This document shows positions 8,145 to 17,658 of a DNA stretch of 56,892 bases, in pieces. The notes beneath the pieces are model-generated. The model did no database searches, was not told where the DNA came from, and worked only from the letters and a program-made list of their open reading frames with translations. The stretch is taken from contig JASJDJ010000030.1 in the NCBI GenBank assembly GCA_030065635.1, positions 1 through 56,892 on the forward strand, read 5' to 3'. A program made the translations under genes and the position numbers. Origin of the DNA: Xenococcaceae cyanobacterium MO_188.B32 (GTDB taxonomy: Bacteria; Cyanobacteriota; Cyanobacteriia; Cyanobacteriales; Xenococcaceae). Positions within the stretch are counted from its first letter, which is position 1. Each line of letters begins with the position of its first letter.

Positions 8145-9185
8145 ATGCTCCCACTTCTAAAAATCCCTAATTGGCTGAATTTTTGGTTGATATTTCCCCT
8201 CATTGCGTTAGATAGCTGGCTAATTTTCTTGCTATGTAAGTATTTACAGCCAATGCCAAGTATAATAGTGACTGCTAGCCTGATTGCTTTTTTGCTTGAA
8301 TTGCCGATTATATTCCTAGAAAAGCAAGGTTTACCGCGAGGGTGGGCGATTTCTCTAGTACTATTGCTGGCTTTAGTAATTGTAACTATTATGAGTCTGA
8401 TCTTAGTGCCCCTTGTATTTGAGCAATCAATTGAGTTTGCTAGCCGTCTTCCTGACTGGCTTGAAAAAGCCGAGGCACAACTAGAAAAGCTTGACACTCA
8501 AGGCATCTTACAAAATTTGCCTTTCGAGGTGAAAAATTTAACCACCCAGTTAATCAACCAAATTTCGACGGCATTTAAGTCTTTTACTCGTCAACTCATT
8601 GGTTTTACTCTGGAAACCATTAACAGTACCCTTAATCTTTTAGTGACACTAGTATTGTCAATTCTCCTTGTTATCAGTGGTTCTGAGCTCTGGAGTGGTC
8701 TTTTGAGCTGGCTACCTACTCAATGGCGCGATCGCGTTGAGGCTTCCCTTAGACCAAGTTTTCAAGGGTACTTTGCCGGACAGGCTATTATTGCTCTTAT
8801 TTCAGGAATTGCGCTTTCGTTTGCATTTACTGTATTACAGATTCCCTTTGGCTTACTCTTTGGCATCGGAATCGGTATCGCCAGTGTTATTCCCTTTGGA
8901 GGAACTATTACCATTTCTTTAGTGAGTGGTTTACTAGCATTTCAGAATGTGTGGTTAGGGGTAAAAGTTTTAGTTGTGGCATTAATTGTGGGGCAACTTA
9001 ATGAAAATGTAATTGCCCCACGTTTGATTGGTGGTCTTACTGGGTTAAATCCGGCTGTAGTATTTATTTCCTTGTTAGTCGGTGCTAAGATTGGCGGATT
9101 TTTAGGCTTGATTTTAGCTGTTCCGACAGCTAGTTTTATCAAGCGACTTGCAGATATGTCGAGGAATCCTGAGTTAATCGATTAA
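8145..9185 (+). CDS. AI-2E/PerM-family membrane transporter
   Basis: The 346-residue polytopic protein has hydrophobic pairs at about 15-50 and 65-90, a hydrophilic central section (about 95-150) and a C-terminal block of five or so TM segments. The glycine-rich stretch [16 protein letters not shown] and the segment [27 protein letters not shown] are characteristic of the family. Members have been linked to export of small molecules or Na+/H+ antiport, so the substrate is not predictable. Its stop codon overlaps that of the convergent yidD gene. Confidence 0.88.
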   Translation: MLPLLKIPNWLNFWLIFPLIALDSWLIFLLCKYLQPMPSIIVTASLIAFLLELPIIFLEKQGLPRGWAISLVLLLALVIVTIMSLILVPLVFEQSIEFASRLPDWLEKAEAQLEKLDTQGILQNLPFEVKNLTTQLINQISTAFKSFTRQLIGFTLETINSTLNLLVTLVLSILLVISGSELWSGLLSWLPTQWRDRVEASLRPSFQGYFAGQAIIALISGIALSFAFTVLQIPFGLLFGIGIGIASVIPFGGTITISLVSGLLAFQNVWLGVKVLVVALIVGQLNENVIAPRLIGGLTGLNPAVVFISLLVGAKIGGFLGLILAVPTASFIKRLADMSRNPELID

Positions 9186-9424
9186 TTGTTAGAAATAGAC
9201 TTTTCTTTTTCCAAAAGGGGCACTGGATCGTAACCTCCAGGATGAAAAGGATGACAACGCATTATCCGCTTAGCTGCTAACCAACTACCTTTCAACATTC
9301 CAAACCTTTCTAAAGCTTGAATTGCATATTGGGAACAAGTAGGTTGAAAACGACAACTAGGTGGAAACAGAGGCGAAATCAACAAGCGATAACCGCGAAT
9401 TAGCCAGATCGATAAAATTTTCAT
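9182..9424 (-). CDS. yidD: membrane protein insertion efficiency factor YidD
   Basis: The 80-residue protein contains the family signature [19 protein letters not shown] followed by [17 protein letters not shown], with the conserved cysteines. The ATG at 9424 gives the usual length with an N-terminal amphipathic segment ([17 protein letters not shown]); an upstream start would add seven atypical residues. YidD acts beside YidC in membrane insertion. In many bacteria it lies between rnpA and yidC, but here it is about 9 kb from that cluster, as is common in cyanobacteria. Confidence 0.93.
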   Translation of the reverse strand: MKILSIWLIRGYRLLISPLFPPSCRFQPTCSQYAIQALERFGMLKGSWLAAKRIMRCHPFHPGGYDPVPLLEKEKSISNN

Positions 9425-9465
9425 GGGACAATCAACAATTAACAATCAACAATAGACAATGAAAA

Positions 9466-10155
9466 ATGAATTACATTAGCGAATCTGCTTCCGGTCTGCT
9501 TTATCCTCTTATTTTAGTCTTTATCTATCTCGCCTTTTTAGTGTTTCTAGCTGAAACATTAAAGCGTTTTATTACCGAAGACCCAGAATTGACCAGAAAA
9601 ATAGTTCACATTGGTAGCGGTAATGTTATTTTACTTGCTTGGTGGCTCAAGATCTCAACTATTGTCATAGTAGCTGCTGCTGCGATCGCGTCTATAATTG
9701 CTCTAATTTCTTATTTTATTCCTATTCTCCCTAGTATTAATAGTGTAGGGCGCAAAAGTTTGGGTACATTATTTTATGCTCTTAGTATCGGTATTTTAGC
9801 AAGTTGGTTTTGGCAAGATCGACCACAATATACAGCAGTCGGGATTTTGGTAATGGCTTGGGGCGATGGTATGGCAGCAATTATCGGTCAACGTTTCGGC
9901 AAGCATACTTATCATATTTTTGCTATTACTAAAAGCTGGGAAGGTTCTTTGGCTATGGCTATAGCTACTTTTATCGTTACTAGTACAATTTTATGGGCAG
10001 TAGAAGGTATTAACTGGCAAATTGGATTAATATCCATCATAACTGCGCTAATTGCTACTAGTTTAGAAGCTTTTTCCAAGCTAGGTATCGATAACTTGAC
10101 CGTTCCTCTCGCCAGTGCGATATGCTGCTTCTTATGTAGTCAAATTATTATTTAA
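9466..10155 (+). CDS. phytol/dolichol kinase-like integral membrane protein
   Basis: The 229-residue protein has about seven hydrophobic segments. It carries the conserved block LTRKIVHIGSGN near residue 45, then VLVMAWGDGMAAIIGQRFGKH and TKSWEGSLAM, which are characteristic of the VTE5/SEC59/phosphatidate-cytidylyltransferase-like group. In photosynthetic organisms such CTP-dependent kinases recycle phytol from chlorophyll for tocopherol or chlorophyll synthesis. Substrate assignment is inferred from the family and the cyanobacterial context. Confidence 0.8.
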   Translation: MNYISESASGLLYPLILVFIYLAFLVFLAETLKRFITEDPELTRKIVHIGSGNVILLAWWLKISTIVIVAAAAIASIIALISYFIPILPSINSVGRKSLGTLFYALSIGILASWFWQDRPQYTAVGILVMAWGDGMAAIIGQRFGKHTYHIFAITKSWEGSLAMAIATFIVTSTILWAVEGINWQIGLISIITALIATSLEAFSKLGIDNLTVPLASAICCFLCSQIII

Positions 10156-10220
10156 CCTCTATAAATTGTTCGACTATAATTACAGATAAAACTTTAATCT
10201 TGTTACTTAACTTAAAATTT

Positions 10221-10409
10221 ATGACTGAAACAACAGAAAAAATAAACGAGCAAAAAACATCCTCAGATAATATACCTAAAGATAGTTACGTCAAATTAGC
10301 TATGCGGAATATGGTACGTAAAGGTGGTACTTCCCTCAAACACTTTTTTTTGACTACAGTAGGGCTAGTCGGGTTATTAATCGGTCTTGCCTATTTAACT
10401 CGACCATAA
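10221..10409 (+). CDS. DUF3285 small membrane protein
   Basis: The 62-residue protein has a charged N-terminus, then the segment AMRNMVRKGGTSLKHFFLTT and a single C-terminal TM helix ending GLAYLTRP. This matches the small cyanobacterial DUF3285 family as remembered. The ATG at 10221 is preferred over a TTG at 10200. It lies 4 bp upstream of ybeY, so they are probably cotranscribed. Function unknown. Confidence 0.75.
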   Translation: MTETTEKINEQKTSSDNIPKDSYVKLAMRNMVRKGGTSLKHFFLTTVGLVGLLIGLAYLTRP

Positions 10410-10413
10410 ACCA

Positions 10414-10944
10414 ATGGAATCATCGATAAAAAAACCGATAAGTGTAGAAGCTTACATCGAAAATCCCGATTGTGAGGCATCATTAACTAACGAGCTGACT
10501 GCGGATTACTTATCTATCCCCTGGTCGAATTGGTTGCAGACTTGGTTAGAAGTTCTTTATGACGCTCTTCCTCAAGCTGATAGCTATGAGCTTAGTCTAA
10601 AATTGGTTAGCGATCGTCAAATGCAAGCTATTAACGATCGGTATCGCCAGCAAAACAAACCTACTGATGTTTTGGCTTTTGCTGTTCTAGAAACAGATAT
10701 GCCCAAGCCTACCGAGCCTAATTATTTGCTAGAACCTTTATACCTAGGAGATTTAGTTATTTCTTTAGATACTGCGAATAAACAGGCTCAAACACAAGGT
10801 CATTCTCTGACTACCGAAATAGCTTGGTTAGCTGCTCATGGGTTATTACATCTTTTAGGTTGGGATCATAGTGATGAAGCTAGCCTAGAGGAAATGCTTA
10901 ATTGGCAAACAAAGTTATTGAATTCCATTAGTAATATTACGTAA
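10414..10944 (+). CDS. ybeY: endoribonuclease YbeY (rRNA maturation)
   Basis: The 176-residue protein carries the metal-binding signature HGLLHLLGWDH near residues 142-152, with three histidines positioned to bind zinc. Upstream is the conserved NKPTDVLAFAV and LGDLVIS region. YbeY processes 16S rRNA 3' ends and takes part in ribosome quality control. It sits between DUF3285 and dgkA, all on the plus strand. Confidence 0.95.
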   Translation: MESSIKKPISVEAYIENPDCEASLTNELTADYLSIPWSNWLQTWLEVLYDALPQADSYELSLKLVSDRQMQAINDRYRQQNKPTDVLAFAVLETDMPKPTEPNYLLEPLYLGDLVISLDTANKQAQTQGHSLTTEIAWLAAHGLLHLLGWDHSDEASLEEMLNWQTKLLNSISNIT

Positions 10945-11078
10945 AAAATTAGGTATATTTACTAAAGATAAAGTGGCGCATTGGCTGTTTAAATTGAACG
11001 TAACACTAAAATAGGTTGAGCTATGATCGAAAGCAAGATGAGCGGAATTACCGATTAATTAAAGAAATTTTGTTTAAT

Positions 11079-11582
11079 ATGACTGAATCAACTAATACTA
11101 ATACTGGAACGATATCCTTTTTAGAAGCTACTAATTCTCTTATGAACAACACTATTAATGCTGCTTATTCGTCACAAGAAAAAAAATTACGCCAACTAGC
11201 CTGGAAAGTTGCTCCTAGCCTTTTTATCAGTTTTAAGTATGCTTGGGCAGGAGTACGCTATGCTTTTTTAACCCAAAGAAACTTTCGCATTCATACAGTA
11301 GTAGCAACCCTAGCAATTAGCTTAGGGTTTTATTTGCAAATTACAGCAATGGAAATGGCGGTAATTACGATTACCTGTGCCATGGTCATGATTTTAGAAT
11401 TAATCAACACGGCGATCGAATCTGTAGTGGATCTGACAGTTAAGCAAACTTATCATGAGTTAGCTAAAATAGCTAAAGATTGTGCTGCTGGTGCTGTCTT
11501 ATTATCAGCGATCGCAGCAGTTTTGGTAGCTAGTTTTATCTTGTTACCCCCTCTTTTGAGATTAATTCTCTCGGTTTCCTAA
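11079..11582 (+). CDS. dgkA: diacylglycerol kinase (DgkA family)
   Basis: The roughly 167-residue protein has an N-terminal extension of about 55 residues, then [21 protein letters not shown], three TM helices, and the catalytic signature [13 protein letters not shown]. This matches prokaryotic DgkA and undecaprenol kinases. The start is uncertain: ATG at 11079 is chosen, while a TTG at 11016 would add 21 residues. It recycles diacylglycerol or undecaprenol at the inner membrane. Confidence 0.9.
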   Translation: MTESTNTNTGTISFLEATNSLMNNTINAAYSSQEKKLRQLAWKVAPSLFISFKYAWAGVRYAFLTQRNFRIHTVVATLAISLGFYLQITAMEMAVITITCAMVMILELINTAIESVVDLTVKQTYHELAKIAKDCAAGAVLLSAIAAVLVASFILLPPLLRLILSVS

Positions 11583-11592
11583 AGGAGAAGCT

Positions 11593-12222
11593 TTGATTAT
11601 AGTTATCGATAACTACGACAGTTTTACCTACAATTTAGTTCAATATTTAGGAGAATTAAGCACGGAATTTCCTGTCGCCCAAGAAATTAAAGTCTACCGC
11701 AATGACCAAATAACATTAGAAAACATCGGTCAACTTAATCCTGACGGTATTGTAATTTCCCCTGGACCGGGTCGTCCAGAAGATGCAGGAATTTCTCTAG
11801 CATTAATCGAAAAGTTTGCTCTACAATTGCCAATTTTAGGAGTTTGCTTGGGTCATCAAAGTATCGGACAAGTATTTGGTGGTAAAATCGTATCTGCACC
11901 AGTACTCATGCACGGCAAAACTTCAGCCATCTATCACCGCAACGTTGGCGTATTTGCAGGTCTAAAAAATCCTTTTACAGCTACTCGATATCATAGTTTA
12001 GTTATAGATAGAGAAACTCTACCAGATAGCTTAGAAATCACTGCTTGGGTGGAAGATGGCACGATTATGGGTATTCGCCATCGGAACTATTCTCATCTTC
12101 AAGGAGTCCAATTTCATCCAGAGAGCATTTTAACTGATTCTGGTAAGCAGTTATTGGGTAATTTTTTAAAATCTCTCCAACCAAAATCCATAACTACAAA
12201 TACTTTAATTTCTAAACTATGA
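11593..12222 (+). CDS. trpG: glutamine amidotransferase, anthranilate synthase component II (TrpG/PabA)
   Basis: The 209-residue class I glutamine amidotransferase starts at TTG behind a good Shine-Dalgarno (AAAGGAG, 11581-11587). It has [16 protein letters not shown] at the N-terminus, the oxyanion region [11 protein letters not shown], the nucleophile in [10 protein letters not shown] and the H/E pair in VQFHPESIL. It supplies ammonia to anthranilate or aminodeoxychorismate synthase. Sequence alone does not separate the TrpG and PabA roles. Its stop overlaps the next ATG by 4 bp. Confidence 0.9.
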   Translation: MIIVIDNYDSFTYNLVQYLGELSTEFPVAQEIKVYRNDQITLENIGQLNPDGIVISPGPGRPEDAGISLALIEKFALQLPILGVCLGHQSIGQVFGGKIVSAPVLMHGKTSAIYHRNVGVFAGLKNPFTATRYHSLVIDRETLPDSLEITAWVEDGTIMGIRHRNYSHLQGVQFHPESILTDSGKQLLGNFLKSLQPKSITTNTLISKL

Positions 12223-13004
12223 AACGGCGACAGCTAATTCGCTATTTTAGCTACAGTTTTCTAACAGCCACAGCTATAACTACAACCTCTTCTTGGCAAA
12301 GTTGGTCAGCCCAAACAGATAGTGAGTCTCTAAAAATACAGTGGTTGGGACATACTTGTTTTCTATTTACTAGCAATGGGACTAAAGTTTTAGTTAATCC
12401 TTTTCGTCCTCTTGGTTGTACGGCGGGATATTCTACTCCCGATATAAAAGCTGACTTGGTATTAATTAGTAGCTTTTTGTTAGATGAAGGAGCGATCGAA
12501 GATTTATCTGGTAATCCGAAGATATTAACTCAACCAGGAGACTATCAAGTTAATAATATTAAATTTCAAGGCATTAGTATACCTCATGACCGCGAAGGGG
12601 GAAGACGCTTTGGGAATAATATAGCCTGGCGTTGGCAGCAAGGAGGCATTAATATTCTTCATTTAGGTGGTGCTGCTGCCCCTATTGGTATCGAACAAAA
12701 AATCTTAATGGGTAGCCCCGATATCGTTTGTGTACCTGTTGGTGGTGGACCAAAAGCCTACAACCCAGAAGAAGCAGTAAAAGCGATCGAGGTACTTAAA
12801 CCAAAAGTAATTATTCCTACTCAGTATCTTACCTCAGCAGCAGACCCAAGTACTTGCGACCTTGCCCCAGTTGATGAGTTTTTAGCATTAACTCAAGATA
12901 TGGATATACGCAAACTAGATAGTAATGCAACTACCATTAGACCAAGAGATTTACCCGAAGAAGGAACCCTAATTCGCGTTTTTGATAAAGCTCTTAGCTC
13001 TTAG
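12219..13004 (+). CDS. MBL-fold metal-dependent hydrolase with signal peptide
   Basis: The 261-residue protein begins [10 protein letters not shown], a basic N-terminus with a twin-arginine-like start, followed by a hydrophobic signal and a cleavable-looking ASS/SAQ region. The body has LGHTCFLF and KVLVNPF, as in the UlaG-like branch of the metallo-beta-lactamase superfamily, and conserved PHDREG and HLGG histidine motifs. The full HxHxDH motif is not seen, so catalysis is uncertain. It is translationally coupled to trpG through an ATGA overlap. Confidence 0.75.
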   Translation: MKRRQLIRYFSYSFLTATAITTTSSWQSWSAQTDSESLKIQWLGHTCFLFTSNGTKVLVNPFRPLGCTAGYSTPDIKADLVLISSFLLDEGAIEDLSGNPKILTQPGDYQVNNIKFQGISIPHDREGGRRFGNNIAWRWQQGGINILHLGGAAAPIGIEQKILMGSPDIVCVPVGGGPKAYNPEEAVKAIEVLKPKVIIPTQYLTSAADPSTCDLAPVDEFLALTQDMDIRKLDSNATTIRPRDLPEEGTLIRVFDKALSS

Positions 13005-13090
13005 TTTTTTGGGTTTAAGGCAAAGCGAATTGTAACAAAAGCAGCAAAGTAGTTTGGCAGAGTTAAAACTATAGCAGTACGTATTTATAT

Positions 13091-13222
13091 TACTGAGATC
13101 TTGCACCTAATCTGTAACTGATTTGTCTTATCAGGGAAAAGGGGAAAGGTGGGGAAAGGGTAATAAATTGATTCCCAATAGCTAATTGTTTAGTTTTTTT
13201 GTACTGGTGCAAGATCTGAGTA
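13091..13222. mobile_element. 132-bp MITE-like element with 17-bp terminal inverted repeats
   Basis: TACTGAGATCTTGCACC (13091-13107) and its near-complement GGTGCAAGATCTGAGTA (13206-13222) match at 16 of 17 positions, and TA sits at both ends. The flanks resemble a dispersed repeat near 29635-29660 (minus strand) that lacks the insert. That is what insertion into a TA target would give, as in IS630/Tc1-type MITEs. No coding potential. Confidence 0.5.
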
Positions 13223-13251
13223 TTAGGACGTGAATTAATTGATTTGCGAGC

Positions 13252-13307
13252 TTGCTACTTGCTACTTGCTACTTGCTACTTGCTACTTGCTACCTGCTAC
13301 TTGCTAC
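13252..13307 (+). repeat. heptamer tandem repeat TTGCTAC, 8 copies
   Basis: Eight tandem heptamers occur, the seventh reading CTGCTAC. The complement occurs four times at 29606-29633. Such short tandemly repeated repetitive sequences are typical of cyanobacterial spacers. Together with the adjacent MITE this accounts for most of the 13005-13321 spacer. Confidence 0.85.
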
Positions 13308-13321
13308 TCCCAAAGCCAAAT

Positions 13322-14152
13322 CTATCTACCAAACAATTTTTCTAAACGCTCATCCCATTTTTTTTGATTGGCATGAGCATCTCGAACAAAGGGAGATAAA
13401 GCAATAATCTTAAGTAAAAGGTGATTGAGCCAAGATAAAGGAAAACCCATTGGTCTGACTATATCCATAAACAGCACTACTCTAACGCCGTCGGTTTCAT
13501 TCCAGGCTTCGTGGGGAAAAGAATCATCAAATAGCATTCCTTTTCCTTCTTGCCAGTGTCTGACTTCATTAGCTACACGAATACCACATTGCTGTCGCGG
13601 TTCGGGAACTTTTAAGGCTAAATGATAGCGTACTACTCCTTTGTAGGGGCCTCTATGTTCGGGGATATGCTTATTTGGTAGCAGAATTGAAAAAAATGCT
13701 GTTTTCATCCCTGGGATTTTTTCGATCGAGCGAGTAGTTTCAGGACATCTTTGACAGTTTGTGTTTACTTTGATGCCATAACCATAAAGAAAATATGTTT
13801 TCCACAAATTATCTTGAGTAGTGCTATAGCCTTGGTCTGGAGAAATGTCTTGAAAATTGGGTAATTCTTCTTTATGCTCTAAAATTTTGTCCAATTCTTG
13901 GCGAATAACTAGCCAATTAGCTTCTAATTCTTCTGTCCAGCTAAACTGCTTAGTGTCTAAAAAAGGAGTAGTACCAATTAGAGAATACTCTGGAATTAGT
14001 TGCTCATATTTTTTAAGTAGTTTAAAACCAATATCGTAAACGATTAAATCTCTAATTTTTTTTTTGAGATCGAAGCGCGCCCAGCTTGACTGGCAGGCTT
14101 TGCCCGATCGCACTTTAGGGGATGTTTCCATTTGTTTGACTTTACTCCTCAT
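13322..14152 (-). CDS. aspartyl/asparaginyl beta-hydroxylase-like 2-oxoglutarate dioxygenase
   Basis: The 276-residue protein has the family core: HIPEHRGPYKGVVRYHLAL, carrying the first iron histidine and adjacent basic residues, and DDSFPHEAWNETDGVRVVLFMD with the distal histidine and the 2-oxoglutarate-binding arginine. Members are Fe(II)/2OG enzymes that hydroxylate Asp/Asn side chains or related substrates; some are linked to lipid or peptide modification. No substrate can be named. The first ATG is used; an ATG at codon 8 is an alternative. Confidence 0.85.
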   Translation of the reverse strand: MRSKVKQMETSPKVRSGKACQSSWARFDLKKKIRDLIVYDIGFKLLKKYEQLIPEYSLIGTTPFLDTKQFSWTEELEANWLVIRQELDKILEHKEELPNFQDISPDQGYSTTQDNLWKTYFLYGYGIKVNTNCQRCPETTRSIEKIPGMKTAFFSILLPNKHIPEHRGPYKGVVRYHLALKVPEPRQQCGIRVANEVRHWQEGKGMLFDDSFPHEAWNETDGVRVVLFMDIVRPMGFPLSWLNHLLLKIIALSPFVRDAHANQKKWDERLEKLFGR

Positions 14153-14188
14153 ACCTTTTGATTAATCACAGTACGTAATTATCTTATT

Positions 14189-15460
14189 TTATTTATTTAG
14201 ATAATCATCTGCTCCTGCTTCTAGCGATCGCGACTTAATTTTACTTGACTTGAGCAATGAACTTATTCCTAAAGAGCTAACAAATAACAAACCCAGCAAA
14301 GAACCAGGTTCAGCTACAGAAGTTGCTCCAGAAATAAAAAAAATACCGAAAGGATTAACACCGACATTTATATCTGTAGTAGGAGTCGAACCAACAGGCA
14401 ATCCAGTAATAGGGTCAAGATCGTAGACTGTTACTTTACCTGGATTTAAACTGCCAATGGAATGAGAGATATAAAGTTTTTCATTGTCATTTGTTACAGC
14501 GATATTGTGAGGAACTGCAAATCCTGTATTAAAGCCACTATTGTCAATGATTTCATTCGTTACCGTGTCAATTACAAACAATCCATTAGAACCATCGGTA
14601 GAAGGTAAGTTAGTAGTGTAGAAAAATCGACCATTCGGAGCAGAACTACCCGCTATTCCTACCCCATGGGCTCCAGGAACCGTTAAATTTTTCACAATAG
14701 AAAAATCTTCCCTAGCCAAGACAGTAACCACATCACTATTTTGAGCAGCTACGTATAATAAATCATTTTGACTAGTCAATCCTAAATGGGGATCGACCCC
14801 GACATCAAGGCGATCGATTTCCTCAAAGGTTTGTGTACTATATTTTAGTAATACATAAGTAATATCACACCCCTCGCATTCTGAACCTGGAACTGGAGTA
14901 TGATCTTCGCTCAGACCTAGCACAGAAACGTAGGCAAAATCTCCTGAAGGGTCTAGAATCACGTCGTGAGGTCTACCTTCTTCTGCAACTAAATCTGCTG
15001 GAATAGCAATTGTTGTGAGAACATTTTTATTAACTGGGTCAATTACAGTAATTGTATTGTCAATATCGTTATTAATCCAAAGCTGAGTATCATTGGGAGA
15101 ACCCCACATATGGAAAACTCCATTGCCTGTCTCCACTGTTCCCGTGACTTCGTAGCTATTTTGGTCGAAGAACACAATACGATTATTAGCCCGATCTCCT
15201 ACTGCCACTTCGTTTGTACTGCGTACATGAAAGATATACATGGGTTCTGGACGTGATTCACCAAAAGGTATGTCTATTGTTGTTGCCGTATCGGTTACAG
15301 TATCGATTACAGAAAGAGTTCCACTTTCTCGGTTAGCAACAACTACTCGATCGCCTTGGAAAGATGCTGCTTGAACTATAGAACTTACACCCAGTGAGAG
15401 AAAACTGAGGACAATAGTATGAGCCGAAAGATTTGCGATCTTTTGATAAGTATTTTTCAT
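14189..15460 (-). CDS. secreted YVTN-type beta-propeller protein with PEP-CTERM-like tail
   Basis: The roughly 423-residue protein has an N-terminal signal peptide (KNTYQKIANLSAHTIVLSFL, cleavage near VQAAS). A series of propeller repeats follows, with phrases such as VVANRESGTLSVIDT, NDIDNTITVIDPV and KLYISHSIGSLNPGKVTVYD. Near the C-terminus VAEPGSLLGLLF precedes a hydrophobic helix and basic residues, which resembles a PEP-CTERM sorting signal. The ATG at 15460 is preferred. It is probably an exported surface or matrix protein with unknown ligand. Confidence 0.75.
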   Translation of the reverse strand: MKNTYQKIANLSAHTIVLSFLSLGVSSIVQAASFQGDRVVVANRESGTLSVIDTVTDTATTIDIPFGESRPEPMYIFHVRSTNEVAVGDRANNRIVFFDQNSYEVTGTVETGNGVFHMWGSPNDTQLWINNDIDNTITVIDPVNKNVLTTIAIPADLVAEEGRPHDVILDPSGDFAYVSVLGLSEDHTPVPGSECEGCDITYVLLKYSTQTFEEIDRLDVGVDPHLGLTSQNDLLYVAAQNSDVVTVLAREDFSIVKNLTVPGAHGVGIAGSSAPNGRFFYTTNLPSTDGSNGLFVIDTVTNEIIDNSGFNTGFAVPHNIAVTNDNEKLYISHSIGSLNPGKVTVYDLDPITGLPVGSTPTTDINVGVNPFGIFFISGATSVAEPGSLLGLLFVSSLGISSLLKSSKIKSRSLEAGADDYLNK

Positions 15461-15578
15461 CACCGACAATTTGCAGAGTTCAATTGTGATTTGTTTGGCA
15501 AAAATTATACGACGGCTATAACTCTACTGTATGTAAAGAAATTTGCTCTCTATCTCAACAACATGAAGTCTATTAAGT

Positions 15579-16241
15579 TTATTTCTCTTCTTCTGTTTCT
15601 TTATTCTCTAATGGCGTAGGCTCAATTTCTGTAGGACTGGATTTTGGAGTAGATTGGGGTTCCGGTCTTTCTGGAGTTGGAATGATAAAGAAGGTGGCAG
15701 TAGCGAAAGCTAAACTAGCTATTCCTATAGCAACAGGAGTTATTCTTTGTACTAATGGCTCATCTGGTTGACGATGTCTCTTACTCAGAGATTGTAACTC
15801 TAGAGTAAGAGCGGGAAGAGTATATCGATCGGCAAAGAATTGGTCTACGGCTTCTACCAAATCGAAAAGCTCTACTGTAGTCAAATCGATTTCTGATTTT
15901 TGCTGTTCTGGAGCCGATTCTGGTTCAAAAGTTAAACGGTGTAAATTTTGGTTGCTAACTTTTTCAATATGTATTTGAGGATATTCAGTTTGAGAATTTC
16001 GTCGATGAGGTAAGCCACTTAAAAACTCTTGAGCATAAGCACTAACTGCTTTAACTAAGTTTTCAAAAAAAATACTTCCGCCACTCAATTCTAGATTATA
16101 TTTGACAAAATGACATTCAGCATTCACTAAAATTGATAGACATTGTTGGGTAAAAACATCATTTTCTGACTCAGAAGCATCAGACAATCCTTCTAAAATC
16201 AAGGTACAGTTAGGCAAAATATACTGTCTTTTAATTGTCAT
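15579..16241 (-). CDS. DUF4335 protein
   Basis: The 220-residue protein begins TIKRQYILPNCTLILEGLSD, the hallmark start of the cyanobacterial DUF4335 family. A TM helix (about 166-188) is followed by a proline/glutamate-rich tail. It overlaps the upstream DUF3038 gene by 4 bp, so the pair is translationally coupled. The two families are commonly adjacent in cyanobacteria; function unknown. Confidence 0.8.
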   Translation of the reverse strand: MTIKRQYILPNCTLILEGLSDASESENDVFTQQCLSILVNAECHFVKYNLELSGGSIFFENLVKAVSAYAQEFLSGLPHRRNSQTEYPQIHIEKVSNQNLHRLTFEPESAPEQQKSEIDLTTVELFDLVEAVDQFFADRYTLPALTLELQSLSKRHRQPDEPLVQRITPVAIGIASLAFATATFFIIPTPERPEPQSTPKSSPTEIEPTPLENKETEEEK

Positions 16242-16867
16242 CTTATTTCCCCATCAAACAAACTAAACCAAATACGCTCTATTCCTTTTGTCCCCGTGCA
16301 GAATAATAGTTTTTTCAGCAAAGATAAAGCTAGCTCATTCAATTCTGATTCTGAAGCAATGTAGGCAGCCACTTTAGTACGGCGAGGATTCATGCGACTA
16401 CGAAAATGAGCGCGAAATCTTTCTAAGTATTCGGAAAGGCGAAAATGATTTTCTAGAGGTAATTGTTTCTCTTTCATTTGTTGCTCGGCCAAAAGCAATT
16501 GTCGAATTAAAACCATGGACTTTTTGGCGCGATCGCCTGCAATAATAATTAAAGCTTTTGCTCGATCTAGAGAGAGACAATCTCTGGTAAAAGAACGTCG
16601 CCAGGGATTACTAGAGCGTAAACGCCAAAGATGAACTCGACCTTTAATGACTTCTTCCAATTCCAACTTTTTGATTGTTGCCAACATATGCTCTGATGCT
16701 CCTAATTCTAGAGCTTCAACGGCTAGAAGCAACAAGTCGATTTGTTGCTGAGTATGAGGAGAACAATTCCCAGAAGGCACGGGAATATCTGGTAAAGTAT
16801 TTAAAATTGCTGGTTTAGCCTGAGTAGAAAGATCGGGATCGGATACCATACTTATAGATTGACTCAT
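16238..16867 (-). CDS. DUF3038 protein
   Basis: The 209-residue soluble protein has a helical core QQIDLLLLAVEALELGASEH followed by a basic region with HLWRLRSSNPWRR. This matches the cyanobacterial DUF3038 family as remembered. It is first in a two-gene operon with DUF4335. No catalytic motif is seen; function unknown. Confidence 0.8.
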   Translation of the reverse strand: MSQSISMVSDPDLSTQAKPAILNTLPDIPVPSGNCSPHTQQQIDLLLLAVEALELGASEHMLATIKKLELEEVIKGRVHLWRLRSSNPWRRSFTRDCLSLDRAKALIIIAGDRAKKSMVLIRQLLLAEQQMKEKQLPLENHFRLSEYLERFRAHFRSRMNPRRTKVAAYIASESELNELALSLLKKLLFCTGTKGIERIWFSLFDGEIR

Positions 16868-16999
16868 CCTAGAATTAAGTCCATATTTTAACTATCTATA
16901 TTTTCTTCTTAGTCGAGGGTAACAGATTACTCTCTGCTGCCATAATGCCATAGCTATAAAATTAAACAGCAAGATCGAATAAATTTATTGAGTTTTTTT

Positions 17000-17518
17000 A
17001 TGAATCTCAAAGCTTTAATCCGAGATATACCAGACTTTCCTAGATCGGGTATTTTGTTCCGAGATATTACAACTTTACTCAGTAATGGGCAAGGATTACG
17101 CCACACTATCGACACTCTTACCCAAAAATGTCAGGAAGCAGCTTTGCTACCCGATTATGTTGTTGGTATGGAGTCTCGCGGTTTTATTTTTGCCCCGCCT
17201 TTAGCTTATCAACTCAATGCGGGTTTTGTCCCTGTCCGCAAACCAGGAAAACTTCCTGCTGCCGTACATTCGATCGAATATGAACTAGAATACGGTACCG
17301 ATAGTTTAGAAATTCATCAAGATGCCATCCAAGCTGGAACTAAAGTACTAATTGTAGACGACCTCATTGCTACCGGAGGTACAGCCAAAGCCACGGCGGA
17401 ATTACTCCAACAAATTGGTGCGGAAGTACTAGGTTTCGCTTTTATAATTGAATTGACAGACTTAGGGGGTAGAAAAAAATTACCCGACGTACCGATTATT
17501 ACTTTGATTGAATATTAG
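17000..17518 (+). CDS. apt: adenine phosphoribosyltransferase
   Basis: The 172-residue protein starts [20 protein letters not shown] and has [16 protein letters not shown] and the PRPP-binding loop [16 protein letters not shown]. It converts adenine plus PRPP to AMP in purine salvage. The ATG at 17000 gives the standard start; a TTG four codons upstream is less likely. Its TAG stop lies inside a perfect 26-base palindrome. Confidence 0.96.
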   Translation: MNLKALIRDIPDFPRSGILFRDITTLLSNGQGLRHTIDTLTQKCQEAALLPDYVVGMESRGFIFAPPLAYQLNAGFVPVRKPGKLPAAVHSIEYELEYGTDSLEIHQDAIQAGTKVLIVDDLIATGGTAKATAELLQQIGAEVLGFAFIIELTDLGGRKKLPDVPIITLIEY

Positions 17519-17541
17519 GGGCGATTCGCGAATCGCCCCTA
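17516..17541. repeat. 26-base perfect palindrome at the apt stop codon
   Basis: The sequence is TAGGGGCGATTCG followed by its exact complement, so it could form a long hairpin. The apt stop codon is its first three bases. Related palindromes lie at 48820-48849 and, split by an insert, at 46918-47090. It may act as a transcript-end hairpin, but the recurrence points to a dispersed repeat family. Confidence 0.8.
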
Positions 17542-17658
17542 CGGAAGTGTGGCACTTTTTTCATTGCTCTACGTCTCACCATAGGATAACTTTGCTAAAG
17601 TCAAGAGATAGTAAATTATTAGCAACTTAGTAATAAATATTTAGAATAGTAAAACATT

